DNA of 64,000 nt from Actinospica durhamensis (lineage in GTDB: Bacteria > Actinomycetota > Actinomycetes > Streptomycetales > Catenulisporaceae): contig NZ_JAGSOG010000012.1 in NCBI RefSeq assembly GCF_018139695.1, positions 1 through 64,000 on the forward strand, in the 5' to 3' direction. This document shows positions 25,131 to 34,571 of this stretch, piece by piece. Numbering within the stretch: position 1 is the first letter of the stretch; the number at the start of each line of letters is the position of its first letter. A model generated the notes under the pieces. The model did not search any database. It saw only the letters and a program-made list of their open reading frames with translations, and was not told where the DNA came from. Both the position numbers and the translations under genes were made by a program.

Positions 25131-25682
25131 ATGCTGATCGCCAGGTCATCGCCGGAATGTCGGCTCTACATGGATCTGCACGCCTGCTCGTGCGGGGAGA
25201 CCGGGTTCGCGGCGGAGCATGCGCTGCAGGAGGACGCGCAGGGGCGGCTGCTGGCCGTCTACTCGGGGCTGTGCCCGCGCTGCGGTCTGCCGCGCCAGTT
25301 CGTCTTCGCCCTCGACGACGCGATCCCGCCGCCGCCCCCGGCGTTCGGGGGCGCGGCCGCCTCGCGGATCGTGGACCCGGGGGAGTTCCTGCTGTACGCG
25401 GACAAGGCCTCCGCGGCGGCGGGTTTCGCGCCCGACGCGGGAGACGCGGGCGACCCGCAGGCCGGCGAGCGCGGGCGGCTCGCGCTGGCCGCCGCGGCCG
25501 CCGCGGTCGACGAGGTGCTCAAGTTCATCCCGCAGGGCGCGGCGGCGGTCCCGGAGGCGGCGTTCACCTCGGCCACCGGACGAGCCCTGTACGCCCGCGA
25601 ACCGGGGCGCTTCTCCAAGGTCCGGCTCGAGGCCACGGCGGCCTCGCACCGCGCCGCCCTGGCCGGATACCGCGCCGCGTGA
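25131..25682 (+). CDS. Small Cys-rich conserved actinobacterial protein of unknown function
   Basis: 183 residues starting MLIARSSPECRLYMDLHA. The N-terminal third has a probable zinc ribbon: CSCGETGF then SGLCPRCGLPRQFVF (residues about 18-65), that is C-x-C ... C-x-x-C. The rest is Ala-rich and helical, with AVDEVLKFIPQG near residue 125. I do not recognise a named family. The high-GC codon use and length are consistent with a real gene. It precedes the alpha/beta hydrolase by 78 nt on the same strand, but there is no overlap to prove co-transcription. Confidence 0.7.
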   Translation: MLIARSSPECRLYMDLHACSCGETGFAAEHALQEDAQGRLLAVYSGLCPRCGLPRQFVFALDDAIPPPPPAFGGAAASRIVDPGEFLLYADKASAAAGFAPDAGDAGDPQAGERGRLALAAAAAAVDEVLKFIPQGAAAVPEAAFTSATGRALYAREPGRFSKVRLEATAASHRAALAGYRAA

Positions 25683-25760
25683 GCGTGCTCGGCGGAGCGC
25701 CGGCGGCGGCTGTCGGAGGATGACAGTGCTGGACCTCAGCGGGCGTGGACGGGGACGGGG

Positions 25761-26618
25761 ATGACGGCGAAGACCACGGGAAATCTGCGCGTGTCCGGCG
25801 CGCGTCTGTACTTCGAGGTGCGCGGCGCCGGGCCGGTGCTCCTGCTGATCCACGGCTCCATCGCCGACTGCGGCGTGTACGGCCCGGTGGCCGGGTTGCT
25901 CGCCGAGCACTACACGGTGGTGACCTACGACCGCCGCGGATACGTGCGCAGCCCGCTGGACGAGCCGGCCCGGGCGATGGTGATGGCCGAGCAGACCGAG
26001 GACGCGCGGCTGATCCTGGACGAGGTCGGAGCGCGGAGCGCGTTCGTGCTGGGATCGAGCGGCGGCGCCGTGATCGCCCTGGACCTGCTGGCCGCCCACC
26101 CGGACCGGGTGAGCGGGCTCATCGCGCACGAACCCCCGGTGCTCTCGCTTCTTCCGGACGGGGCGCAGCTGCGCGCGTTCCTCGACGGCTTGGACGCCAC
26201 GTGCGGGGAACACGGCGTGCAGGCGGCAGCCGACGCCCTGCTGGCCAGGATGCTCCCGGAGGAACAAGGACAGCCGGAGTTCGAGCCCGGATTCGACTGG
26301 GACCCGGCGTTGCCCGCGCGGATGGCGGCCAACAGCGAGTTCTGGTTCACCCGCGAAGCCGAAGCAGGATTCGCCCACACCCCGGACCTCGCGGCGCTGA
26401 AAGCAGCGGCCGACAAACTCGTGCTGGGGGTCGGCGAGGACTCCGCGGGCTGGCCCGCGGCCCGCTCCGCCCTCGCGCTCGGCGCGGCCACCGGGGCGCG
26501 CGTCGTGTCCTTCCCGGGCGGGCACACCGGATACCTCGTCAAACCACGGGCGTTCGCCGAGTTCGTCGCGCCCGGGTTCGCCGCGCTCAGTCCGCCACGC
26601 GGTACCGCAGTACCCTGA
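25761..26618 (+). CDS. Alpha/beta-fold hydrolase
   Basis: 285 residues starting MTAKTTGNLRVSGARLYF. The fold is clear: LLLIHGSIADCGVYGP (oxyanion strand with HG), VTYDRRGYVRSPLD, nucleophile elbow FVLGSSGGAVIALDLLA with the Ser near residue 98, IAHEPPVLSLLPD after it, and the catalytic His in FPGGHTGYL near 255. Cytosolic, with an unspecified ester- or amide-type substrate. A start preceded by GGGGACGGGG fits. Its 3' end overlaps the convergent WD40-like gene by 32 nt, so the two genes cannot share a clean terminator. Confidence 0.88.
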   Translation: MTAKTTGNLRVSGARLYFEVRGAGPVLLLIHGSIADCGVYGPVAGLLAEHYTVVTYDRRGYVRSPLDEPARAMVMAEQTEDARLILDEVGARSAFVLGSSGGAVIALDLLAAHPDRVSGLIAHEPPVLSLLPDGAQLRAFLDGLDATCGEHGVQAAADALLARMLPEEQGQPEFEPGFDWDPALPARMAANSEFWFTREAEAGFAHTPDLAALKAAADKLVLGVGEDSAGWPAARSALALGAATGARVVSFPGGHTGYLVKPRAFAEFVAPGFAALSPPRGTAVP

Positions 26619-27660
26619 CGGCCTGGTTCCACGGCACGATCACCCGGGCGTCCGGGGCCGCGGCGAGGCGGTTGAGCGTGCCCCAGCCCGGCCTGGCCTC
26701 GCCGAGCAGCCGCCAGTCCCGCGCGTCCCACACCTGGAGCCTGCTGCGGTCCTGCATCCGCGGCCCACCGCCCCCGGCCAGCAGCAGCGGCCGGTCAGGG
26801 CCGCCGGTCCAGGCGAGCGCGTCGATCCGGCCGGGCGGGCGCACGGTGCTGTGCGGCCGGGAACCAGGCCGGCCGATCTCCCACACGCTCAGGCCGTTGG
26901 ACACGCCGACGACGAGCGTGCGGCCGTCCACCGCGCCCACCGCGACGCTGCCGATGAGGTCGCCCTCCCGCACGGGCAGCAGCACCTCGCCCACCTGCCC
27001 GCCGGTCTCCAGGTCCCACAGGTACGCCTTGCCCTCGGCGTCCGAGGAGTCGATCAGCGGACGCATCGAGTACTCCGCGGAGACGACCGCGAGGGCCCGG
27101 CCGTCGTGCTCGCCGACGGCCACGGCGACGCTGAACCCGCCGTGGGGCAGGGATTTCACCCGCGGCTCGAGGCCGACGCCCCAGAGCTCGACCAAGCCGT
27201 CGCCGACCGGGTTCGCGTAGACGCTCGAGCTCGCCCCGGCGCCGCGGGCCACCAGCACCCGCCCGGCTCCGGCACCCTGACGCGCCGCCAGTTCCCTGAG
27301 CCGGCCGTACTCGCCGAACCGCCCGCGGAGCCGTTCGCCGCTGCGCAGGTCCCACGCCTGGAGGCCGCCGGCGTCGTCCCCGGTCACGGCGACCGGTCCG
27401 TCCGCGCCGTCGGTCACCGCGACCCGGCACAACTCCGTGGCCTGACGCCGGGGGCCCGGCTCGGGCACCGCCGCGCGCAGGATCGGTTCGGCCGAGTCCA
27501 GGTCCCAGGCCAGCAGCGCGTCCGCGGTCACGGCGACGGCGGCGGCGCGGCCGTCGATGTCCGCGTACGCCACGTCCAGGACGCGTCCGCCGGTCGGCGC
27601 GTCGGCGGTCCAGGCCTCGGTAATCTCCAGTTCGGCGGCGGCAGCGGGCAATTCGGACAC
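26587..27660 (-). CDS. WD40-like beta-propeller protein downstream of type VII-type locus
   Basis: 357 residues from GTG (VSELPAAAAELEITEAW). Repeats of about 45 residues end in WD-like elements: LLAWDLDSAEPI, LQAWDLRSGERL, LVELWGVGLEP, AYLWDLETGGQV, LSVWEIGRPG and LQVWDARDWRLL, giving six or seven blades. No signal peptide or transmembrane helix. It starts 21 nt after the end of the 1744-residue CpnT-like gene on the same strand, so it is likely the last gene of that operon. Beta-propeller proteins often bind partners; an immunity or chaperone role toward the large protein is an inference from position only. Confidence 0.82.
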   Translation of the reverse strand: MSELPAAAAELEITEAWTADAPTGGRVLDVAYADIDGRAAAVAVTADALLAWDLDSAEPILRAAVPEPGPRRQATELCRVAVTDGADGPVAVTGDDAGGLQAWDLRSGERLRGRFGEYGRLRELAARQGAGAGRVLVARGAGASSSVYANPVGDGLVELWGVGLEPRVKSLPHGGFSVAVAVGEHDGRALAVVSAEYSMRPLIDSSDAEGKAYLWDLETGGQVGEVLLPVREGDLIGSVAVGAVDGRTLVVGVSNGLSVWEIGRPGSRPHSTVRPPGRIDALAWTGGPDRPLLLAGGGGPRMQDRSRLQVWDARDWRLLGEARPGWGTLNRLAAAPDARVIVPWNQAVRVLRYRVAD

Positions 27661-27680
27661 GGCAGCGATCCTAGTCTCGA

Positions 27681-30600
27681 TCAGGACGTGGTCGGCGGCG
27701 CGGGCGGCGGCGGGATCGGCGTCGGGGTGGCGCCGCGGCGGCGCATGGCGGCGTAGTGCATGGCCTGGGTCGCGGTGGCGACGTATCCGCCGTCGAAGTT
27801 CCCGCCCTCCGGCGGCGCGTCCCGGTTGGACCCGGTCTGCTCCGGGAACTTCCCGCGTTCGCTGGGCGCGGCCGCGTACCGCGCGTCGCCCGTGCTCCAC
27901 ACCGTCCCCGGGGCCGTCGCGCCGCCCGAGGCGGGCAGCGGGTCCGACCCGCCGCGCGGCTGCGAGAAGAGCTGGTCCACCGGGAAGAAGCGGGAGGCCG
28001 CGCCGGTGACGTCGATGGACTTGCCGGCGATGTCGATCCGGTAGCCGAGGTACTGGCCGTCGTCGTCGAAGAGCATCTTCCCGGTCACCGACTTCGGGTC
28101 GCTCTTGAGCGCGGAGTCGACCATCTCGGCGACCGACGGCGGGACGGCGGCGCGGGTGCCGAGCGAGGCGATCACGCCGTCGCCCTCGAACCCGGCCACG
28201 CTGAACCGGGTCGAGCCGTCCGCCGCGGTGCTCGGCTCGATCCCGGTGATGTTCATGTCGCGGTCGAAGGCCATGGTGAGCCGGCCGGTGGCGCCCGGGT
28301 TGAAGGGCTGGCCGGTGGCGGGGTCGGTCAGGCTCGGATCCAGCGGCTGCTTCGGGTTGAAGCCCTGGTCGTGCTCGGTGCGCACTTCCTTCCACTGCGT
28401 GTTGTCGGCCAGTCCGGGCGGCGCGCTGCGGCCGATCATGGTGTAGTGCGAGTCCGGGTCCAGCTTCAGCATGTTCTCCACGCCGCTGATGCCGGTGCCG
28501 CCGGTGCCGGCCACGATCCAGTCCTTCGCGGCGGTCGGGTCCACCCCGCGCAGGTTCGCGTCGTCGCCGGAGAGGATCTGGCCCTCGTGGGTGTCGCGCA
28601 GCGACTTCCAGTTGGCCACGGCGTCGAGCGACTTGTTCACGGCGTCCGGCAGGCCGGCGCGGTCGACGCCGCTCTCGCGCAGGATGTCGACCGCCTTGCC
28701 CGCGGAGGCCTCGTCGCGCCAGGAGAGTTTGTCGAACTCCACCTTGGCCGCGCGCGCCTCCGGGGTGCCGAGCGTCTCCAGGGCGCGCGAGGTCGCCTCA
28801 TAGGTGCCGTGCATGCCACCGCTGATGCTCCGGTCGATGCCCGGGATGATCTCCGGCGGGAAGCCGCTGGAGATCACCGGGGTGCCCTCGACCTCGACGG
28901 TGATCGGATCCCCGTGCTCGGGCGTGATGTCCGCGAGCATCTTCCCGTTCTCCATCCGGAAGTTCGCGGTGCCGTTGACGACCGGGCCCTGGGCGGCGAT
29001 GTCGTCCTCCCAGTAGCGCACCGCGTCCAGCGGCACCCGGGCGCCCGGGTCGTGCTCGCCGACGAACTGGTAGGGGTCGCCCAGCCCGGTCTGGCGCAGG
29101 TTGCGCAGCTGGTCGGCGGTCTGCGCGATCCGGTCGCCGTTGTCGGCCTGCCACCGGCCCCGGTCGTCGACCAGCAGCGCGTGCGGGTCCCGCGCGGCCA
29201 GCGCCGCGCCGCCGCCCGCCTGCAGGGTGACCTTCGGGTATTCGCCCTCGGGCAGCTCCGCGGCCTGCTGATGCAGGTCCGCGAGAGTCTGGCCGCTGCG
29301 ATCCTCGCGCCGCGCGGTGGCCGCGTCGGCGATGGCCTTGAACTGCTCCGGGGCGACCCGTCCGCCGTCCTGCGCGATCGGCGGCTGGAAGTCCGGCCGC
29401 AGGCCCGCGCGGTGCGCGTCGAAGGCCGCCTGGTCGGTCTGGGCGCGCGCGTGGATGTCCTGCAGCGCCTGCTGATCCGTGGCCGAGAGCGACTCGGTGC
29501 TGCGCCCGGCGTCGTCCAGGAGCCTGTTCACGTGCGTCTGGCCCTCGGCCGTCAGCCGCTGCGGATCCAAAGCCAGGGCCCTGCGTTGCTCGGCTCCCGG
29601 CGTGCCCTCGCGCAGGCCCAGGTGTTCGACCAGGGCCATGGCCTCGCGGTGCGTGCCCTCGTACTGCGCCTGCTGCTCCGCGCTGCGGCTGCCCTCCGGC
29701 GGCAGCTTGTCCAGCTGCTGGCCGAGCACCCGCAGCTCCTGCACCCGCCCGGCGTCGTGCGGGGTCAGCCGCACATCCTCGGTCGGACCGCCCGGACGCA
29801 GGTTGCTCTCGTCCGGGGCGAAGGCGTCCACCTTGTCGACGAGGTAGCGTTGCCGGTCCGCGACGATCTCGCCGATCTCGTGCGCCACCGCGCGCGGCAC
29901 GTGGTTCTGCGAAATCTGGTCGGAGAGCTGGATGACGTGCTGGCCCTTGTCGTGGTTGAGGATCGAGCGCGCCGCGGTCTCGTCGCCGAGCCGCTGCGTC
30001 TCCACCCGGACGGTGAAGGTGCGCTGGCCGTCCGGCAGCAGGCCGCTGTCGTCGGTGATCCGGTACAGGCCCTCCTGGGGCAGCGCCTCCACGCTGAGCC
30101 CGGGGTGCGCGTCGACGACGTCGCGCACGGCCGGATCGATGGCGGCCCGCACTTCGCCGATGTGGCTGGCGGTCGGCGCCTCGGCGTGGCCGCGGAAGCC
30201 GGAGCCGGGCACCGAGGCCGCGGTGATGAGGTTGTCGCCGGCCCGGTCGGGGACCGGAGCGGAGCTCTGGTCGGCGGCGTGGTCGGACGCTTGGCCGGGC
30301 GCGTGATCGGGGGCTTGGTTCGGCGCCTGACTGGGTGTCTGGTCGGTCCGGGCGCTCGGGGTGTCGCCGCGGCCGGCGGGGGTCTCGGCACTCGACGGGC
30401 GCGGTTCGGTGTTCGACGGACGGGTGTCGCCGACGGGAGTGGCCGGGTTCTGCGTCGCGTCGGGACGGGCGGTCGCCTGGTCGGGGGCGACGGCCGTGTC
30501 GGGGGCGAGGCCGTCCGCGGTCCGGGCGTTCCCGGTCTGGGCGTCGGTGGCGGCGGCGTCCGTGGCGGCGTCCGGGTCCGCGGCGAGGCCCGGGTCCGCC

Positions 30601-32915
30601 GCGATCGGAGCGTCCGAGGAGACCCGGTCGCCCTGCGCGGTATCGAATCCGGCCGCCTCGGTCGCGGGCGCGGCGACCTCGCGCGGTGTCGTGTTCGCGA
30701 AGTCGTCGGGTACGGTCTCGCGCCCGAGACCCACCCCCGCGTCGCGGCTCGTGCCAAGCCCGGAGTCGTCGCTGCCGGTGAAGCTGCTGTCGCGGCCGCC
30801 GTAGAAGCGGCTGGAGGACACCGCACGCCCCGTGCCGTCCACGCCCGTGCCGGCACCTGCGCCCGTCAGGCCGGAGCGCGCCGGATCGTCGATCGCTGCG
30901 CCGCGCTCGTACCCGGCGCTGGTGCCGGCGCCGGCGTCGGTGCCGATCCCAGATCCGGATCCGGTGCCCGAGGTGTCGTCGATCCCTGCGCCGCGCCCGT
31001 ATCCGGACCCGGCACCCGCCGGAACGGCCTCGGAAGCCGCGCCGCCCAGGGGGAGCCCACCCCCGAGCCCGCCCGAGCCGCCGGACTCGAGTCCCGGCTC
31101 GGCGGTAGGCGCGGCGTCCAACCTGCCGCCGCCGTCATAGCCGGAAGCGCTCGCGCCGTTGTCCACAGGTGCGTAACTGGACGAGATCTGGCCGGACGTC
31201 TGCGCGGGTGCATCAGTGATCGAGCCCGTACCGGCGGTCTCGGACGGCGCGTACTCGGCGGCCGAGGCGTGGCCGGAGGACGCGAGGTCGGCGCTGCCGC
31301 CTGCGGGTGTGTAAGAGGACGTATCAGTGGGCGTGTACGAGGACGAGCCCGAGCGGTCGCCGACGCCGCCCACGCCGCCCACGCTGCCGCCGGTGTCGAA
31401 GGCGCTGCTGACGCTGCCGCCACTGCTACTGCCGCCGCTGCTGACGTCCGCGCGTGCCGAGGCGACCGGGGCCGCCTCGTACCCGGCCGAAGAGCCGCCA
31501 CTGAAGCTTGAGCCGGAGCCGGAACTGCCACCAAGGCTCGAGTCCTGCGTGATGCCGCCGCCCGTACTCACGTCGCCGATGCTGCTGCCGAGGCCGCTAC
31601 TGCCGCCGACACTGCTTCCGACATCGCCGCCGACATCGCTCCCGGCGCTGCTGCCGTAGCTCGATCCACTGCTCGCCCCGGCGTCGCTGATCCCGGCGTC
31701 CTGCGTGCCGCCGCCGAGGATGCGCGCGATGGAGGACGTGGCCGCATAACCCTGCGACGGGTCGACCTGCGCGCCGCCGCTCACGTCCACGCTCCCGCCG
31801 CCGCCCGATCCGGTGCCGGTCAGGTCCGCGCCCGTGGTGCCCGTGCCCGTCGTCGCGCCCCGGTCCGGTGACAAGGTCAGACCACTGAGATCGGTGCCGA
31901 GCGAGGTGTCCACCGTGGGAGCGGCGGTCGAGGTGTCCAGGGTAGGGGTCTCGGGCGTGCGCAGCTCGGTGGGCAGGTCCGTGGTGTCGATCGCGGGATG
32001 GTCCCCGGCCGCGGCCTCACTGCCGTGGATGCCGCCGAGCACGCCGGCCACCGAGCCCTTGGTGAAGTCGGAGGCCGAGATGGTGCCGTTCTGCAGCAGG
32101 TCCATCGACGCGTTCGTCAGCGCGCCCGAGGCGACACCGGTCACCGCCCGGCTGGTGAAGGACTTGCCGAAGTCCTCCCCGATCACCTTGCCGCCGAGTT
32201 TGCCTAGGCCGAAGCCGAACGCGGTGCCGAGCGCCCCGCCCTCCGCGCCGGAGAGCCCGGAGGAGCCCACCTGCTTCCAGTCGATGCTGCTGGCGTGGCC
32301 CTCGGCGACCTCCTTGAGCTGGATCACGAAGTTCAGCTCGGCCTGCTGCAGCCCCTGCTCGATGGCCTGCTTGACCACCTCGACGATCAGTTCCTTCGCG
32401 CCGTCGAGGAAGACCTGCATGGCCGTGCGGTCGGCGGCCACCTCCGCGATCGCGGTCGCGTCGGTGGCGCCGAAGTCGAAGAAGCCGGCGGCGATCTGCG
32501 GGGCGACGGTCGCGACCAGGATCGCGATGTTGCCCATGATCGTGTCTTTGGTGGTCTCGATCTGGGTGGCCCCGGAGTTCAGGGCCTGGGCCATCGACTT
32601 GCAGAACTGCACCGCGAACGGCAGCGCGGCCGGGGCGGTGCCGGAGGGCCAGCTCGTCTTGCCGTCGTCGAAGTTCGACGACCAGAACGAGGAGAAGGTC
32701 GAGCCGTTCGCACCCTGACAGCTCTCCGCCGCCGCGTTGGCCGCGGCCGTGGCCCGCTGGCGCACCGCGTCGAGCTGGGTCGCCGCGTCGTTCCAGGCCG
32801 AGGCCAGCGAGCGCATGGCGCCCTCGTCGCCGTTGGGCCAGCGCTCGCCGACCACCAGCTCGAGCAGGTCCTGGCCGATGTTGTCGAGGGAGATGTCGAC
32901 GCCGTCGATGTTCAC
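27681..32915 (-). CDS. Large CpnT-like WXG100-domain multidomain protein with Rossmann-like C-terminus
   Basis: 1744 residues from the GTG that overlaps the stop of the WXG100-like gene (GTGA). Residues 1-300 match the CpnT-like/WXG100-type N-terminal domain: WPNGDEGAMRSLASAWNDAA, then a long helical hairpin with hydrophobic stretches (GNIAILVATVAPQIAAGFF). Residues about 300-905 are a Gly/Ser/Thr/Pro/Asp-rich low-complexity linker. Near residue 1010 is a zinc-protease-like HEIGE in AVAHEIGEIVADR. Near 1468 is a dinucleotide-binding-like VAGTGGTGISGVENML, followed by IASLGTRAAVP. A proline tail ends the protein. This architecture suggests a type VII-exported effector, but I cannot name the catalytic domain. 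The frame is open further upstream, but that overlaps the preceding gene. Confidence 0.78.
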   Translation of the reverse strand: MNIDGVDISLDNIGQDLLELVVGERWPNGDEGAMRSLASAWNDAATQLDAVRQRATAAANAAAESCQGANGSTFSSFWSSNFDDGKTSWPSGTAPAALPFAVQFCKSMAQALNSGATQIETTKDTIMGNIAILVATVAPQIAAGFFDFGATDATAIAEVAADRTAMQVFLDGAKELIVEVVKQAIEQGLQQAELNFVIQLKEVAEGHASSIDWKQVGSSGLSGAEGGALGTAFGFGLGKLGGKVIGEDFGKSFTSRAVTGVASGALTNASMDLLQNGTISASDFTKGSVAGVLGGIHGSEAAAGDHPAIDTTDLPTELRTPETPTLDTSTAAPTVDTSLGTDLSGLTLSPDRGATTGTGTTGADLTGTGSGGGGSVDVSGGAQVDPSQGYAATSSIARILGGGTQDAGISDAGASSGSSYGSSAGSDVGGDVGSSVGGSSGLGSSIGDVSTGGGITQDSSLGGSSGSGSSFSGGSSAGYEAAPVASARADVSSGGSSSGGSVSSAFDTGGSVGGVGGVGDRSGSSSYTPTDTSSYTPAGGSADLASSGHASAAEYAPSETAGTGSITDAPAQTSGQISSSYAPVDNGASASGYDGGGRLDAAPTAEPGLESGGSGGLGGGLPLGGAASEAVPAGAGSGYGRGAGIDDTSGTGSGSGIGTDAGAGTSAGYERGAAIDDPARSGLTGAGAGTGVDGTGRAVSSSRFYGGRDSSFTGSDDSGLGTSRDAGVGLGRETVPDDFANTTPREVAAPATEAAGFDTAQGDRVSSDAPIAADPGLAADPDAATDAAATDAQTGNARTADGLAPDTAVAPDQATARPDATQNPATPVGDTRPSNTEPRPSSAETPAGRGDTPSARTDQTPSQAPNQAPDHAPGQASDHAADQSSAPVPDRAGDNLITAASVPGSGFRGHAEAPTASHIGEVRAAIDPAVRDVVDAHPGLSVEALPQEGLYRITDDSGLLPDGQRTFTVRVETQRLGDETAARSILNHDKGQHVIQLSDQISQNHVPRAVAHEIGEIVADRQRYLVDKVDAFAPDESNLRPGGPTEDVRLTPHDAGRVQELRVLGQQLDKLPPEGSRSAEQQAQYEGTHREAMALVEHLGLREGTPGAEQRRALALDPQRLTAEGQTHVNRLLDDAGRSTESLSATDQQALQDIHARAQTDQAAFDAHRAGLRPDFQPPIAQDGGRVAPEQFKAIADAATARREDRSGQTLADLHQQAAELPEGEYPKVTLQAGGGAALAARDPHALLVDDRGRWQADNGDRIAQTADQLRNLRQTGLGDPYQFVGEHDPGARVPLDAVRYWEDDIAAQGPVVNGTANFRMENGKMLADITPEHGDPITVEVEGTPVISSGFPPEIIPGIDRSISGGMHGTYEATSRALETLGTPEARAAKVEFDKLSWRDEASAGKAVDILRESGVDRAGLPDAVNKSLDAVANWKSLRDTHEGQILSGDDANLRGVDPTAAKDWIVAGTGGTGISGVENMLKLDPDSHYTMIGRSAPPGLADNTQWKEVRTEHDQGFNPKQPLDPSLTDPATGQPFNPGATGRLTMAFDRDMNITGIEPSTAADGSTRFSVAGFEGDGVIASLGTRAAVPPSVAEMVDSALKSDPKSVTGKMLFDDDGQYLGYRIDIAGKSIDVTGAASRFFPVDQLFSQPRGGSDPLPASGGATAPGTVWSTGDARYAAAPSERGKFPEQTGSNRDAPPEGGNFDGGYVATATQAMHYAAMRRRGATPTPIPPPPAPPTTS

Positions 32916-33418
32916 GAGCTCGCCCCCGCCGAACCCGCCGAGCCGCTCGTGCCCGCGCCGTCGGGCTGCGCGATCTGTCCGATCGTCCCGGCGAGCTGCT
33001 CTTCGAGCTCGTCGTAGCTGTTCGCCTGCGCCACCAGCTGGTTCGCCACGTTGGCCAGCGCCGTGCCCAGCCCGGCCAGGCTGGCGAAGCCCTGGTTCGC
33101 CGGTCCGGTGTACTCCGGGCCGAACTGCTTGCCGAGGTCGTCCGTGCCCCAGGGCTCGCCGCCCGAGCTGAGCGTGGCACGCAGGGAGCTGAGGATCTGC
33201 GCTATCTCGTCCCCGCACTCGGCCAGGATCGCCGCCTGCGCCCGCACCGCGTCACTGTCCACCTGGAACCCGGGACTCGACGCCGCCGACCCACTCGACC
33301 CGGTGGCCCCGCCCCCGGCCGGCTGCTTCGCCGCAGGTCCGCCCGTCCACTCGGCCTGGTAGATCCCCGACTCGTCCACCGGGGGCGTCGAGTATGTCCC
33401 CCCACTGCTCGTCGACAT
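32912..33418 (-). CDS. WXG100/ESX-type small secreted-substrate-like protein
   Basis: 168 residues starting MSTSSGGTYSTPPVDESG. A disordered N-terminus is followed by a helical-hairpin region with VDSDAVRAQAAILAECGDEI, the turn EPWGTDDLGKQFGPEY (the W-G element typical of the family), and a second helix with LANVANQLVAQANSYDELEE. WXG100 partners dimerise with larger type VII substrates. Coupling by a GTGA overlap to the CpnT-like gene indicates that they form a pair. No EccC ATPase or other secretion-machine gene is in the window. Confidence 0.83.
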   Translation of the reverse strand: MSTSSGGTYSTPPVDESGIYQAEWTGGPAAKQPAGGGATGSSGSAASSPGFQVDSDAVRAQAAILAECGDEIAQILSSLRATLSSGGEPWGTDDLGKQFGPEYTGPANQGFASLAGLGTALANVANQLVAQANSYDELEEQLAGTIGQIAQPDGAGTSGSAGSAGASS

Positions 33419-33537
33419 CTTGTGCGCCTACCTCCCCGTGAGGTCCCAGGAACGGTCACAGGGTATTGCATCGACCCCGATTGCGGAACGCTGCGATACG
33501 AACGCTGCGATTCGACCGCGGTCCGCCGCCGGATCGG

Positions 33538-34422
33538 TCAGAGTCCGCGGGCCGCGGCGCGGAAGGCGGCGGGGGTGGTGCCGGTGCGGACGCGGAAGAA
33601 CTTGGTGAAGTCGCTGGGGTCGGCGAAGCCGAGGGTGCGGGCGACGGCTGCGGCGGGGTCGGTGCCGTGGGCGAGGAGGCGCTTGGCTTCCAGCAGGACG
33701 CGATCGTCGATGTACTTCTTCGCCGTCACGCCGGCGGCCGCCATCGTGGCGCGGGTGAGGGTGCGCGGGTTGTAGCCGAGGGCGGCGGCGTACTCGTCGA
33801 CGCGGCGGGTGACGGCGAAGTCGCGTTCGACCGCGTCGTGGAAGCGCACGAAGGCCGTCGTGGCCGTCGTCTCTGGACGCTGCTCGCCGAGGACCGCTCC
33901 CAGCCGCAGCACCAGGACCGAGACCAGGTGTCGCAGTGTGCGCAGATAGAGCTCGACGGGGAGCTGCGGCAGGTCGGCGTACTCGGCGACGACGTGGTCC
34001 AGCGCGCGCTCCACTCCGCGGGCCCGCGCGCCGCTCAGGTGGGTCGGGCCCTCGTCGTGGGGCAGGCCGGGAGCTGCGGCGCGCAGCGTTCCGGCGTCGA
34101 GGAAGCCGGGCTCGAACAGGACGAGCAGGCCCTGCGCGTCCGCCAGGTCCGTGCCCCACTGCTGCACCTGTCCGGGCCGGATCCACAGCCAGTCCCCGGC
34201 GCCGAGCCGGTGCGCGGTGAAGTCCACGGTCACCTCGCAGCTCCCGCCGCGCACCGCGAGGAGTTGGTGGAACTCGGGCCGCTGCGGCCGGTACGGATCG
34301 TTGCCGTGGCGCCGGGCACGCTCGGGCAGGGCGGCGAGGTCGAACACCTCGGCTCCGGGCGGCGAGCCGACGGCGGCCCGGTAGCGCAGGTCCGGGATGC
34401 GCGGATGTCCGTTTTTACCCAT
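33538..34422 (-). CDS. AraC-family transcriptional regulator
   Basis: 294 residues starting MGKNGHPRIPDLRYRAAV. An N-terminal cupin-like ligand domain (RPEFHQLLAVRGGSCEVTVD, DWLWIRPGQVQQWG) is followed by a C-terminal double HTH: VDEYAAALGYNPRTLTRAT and then VARTLGFADPSDFTKFFRV, ending GTTPAAFR. It is divergent from the flavin prenyltransferase gene, 149 nt apart, and likely controls the decarboxylase operon in response to an aromatic acid. That link is positional inference. Confidence 0.9.
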   Translation of the reverse strand: MGKNGHPRIPDLRYRAAVGSPPGAEVFDLAALPERARRHGNDPYRPQRPEFHQLLAVRGGSCEVTVDFTAHRLGAGDWLWIRPGQVQQWGTDLADAQGLLVLFEPGFLDAGTLRAAAPGLPHDEGPTHLSGARARGVERALDHVVAEYADLPQLPVELYLRTLRHLVSVLVLRLGAVLGEQRPETTATTAFVRFHDAVERDFAVTRRVDEYAAALGYNPRTLTRATMAAAGVTAKKYIDDRVLLEAKRLLAHGTDPAAAVARTLGFADPSDFTKFFRVRTGTTPAAFRAAARGL

Positions 34423-34571
34423 GGCAAGTCAAAACCTTACCCGAATCGTGCCTGGTGCAGCACATAGCGTGGACCAGGACGCCGGTCGAAGGCCGGAAAA
34501 CGCCCTAGACGTGGCTAAGACATGCGGGCGGCTGAGATCTGGCCGACGTGGCCGATGGAGAGGTGGCTGGT

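Noticed and set aside
26587-26618. Overlap of the alpha/beta hydrolase and WD40-like gene ends as a sign of a misplaced stop
   Set aside because: Both proteins have complete C-termini with family-consistent sequence; a 32-nt convergent overlap is acceptable.
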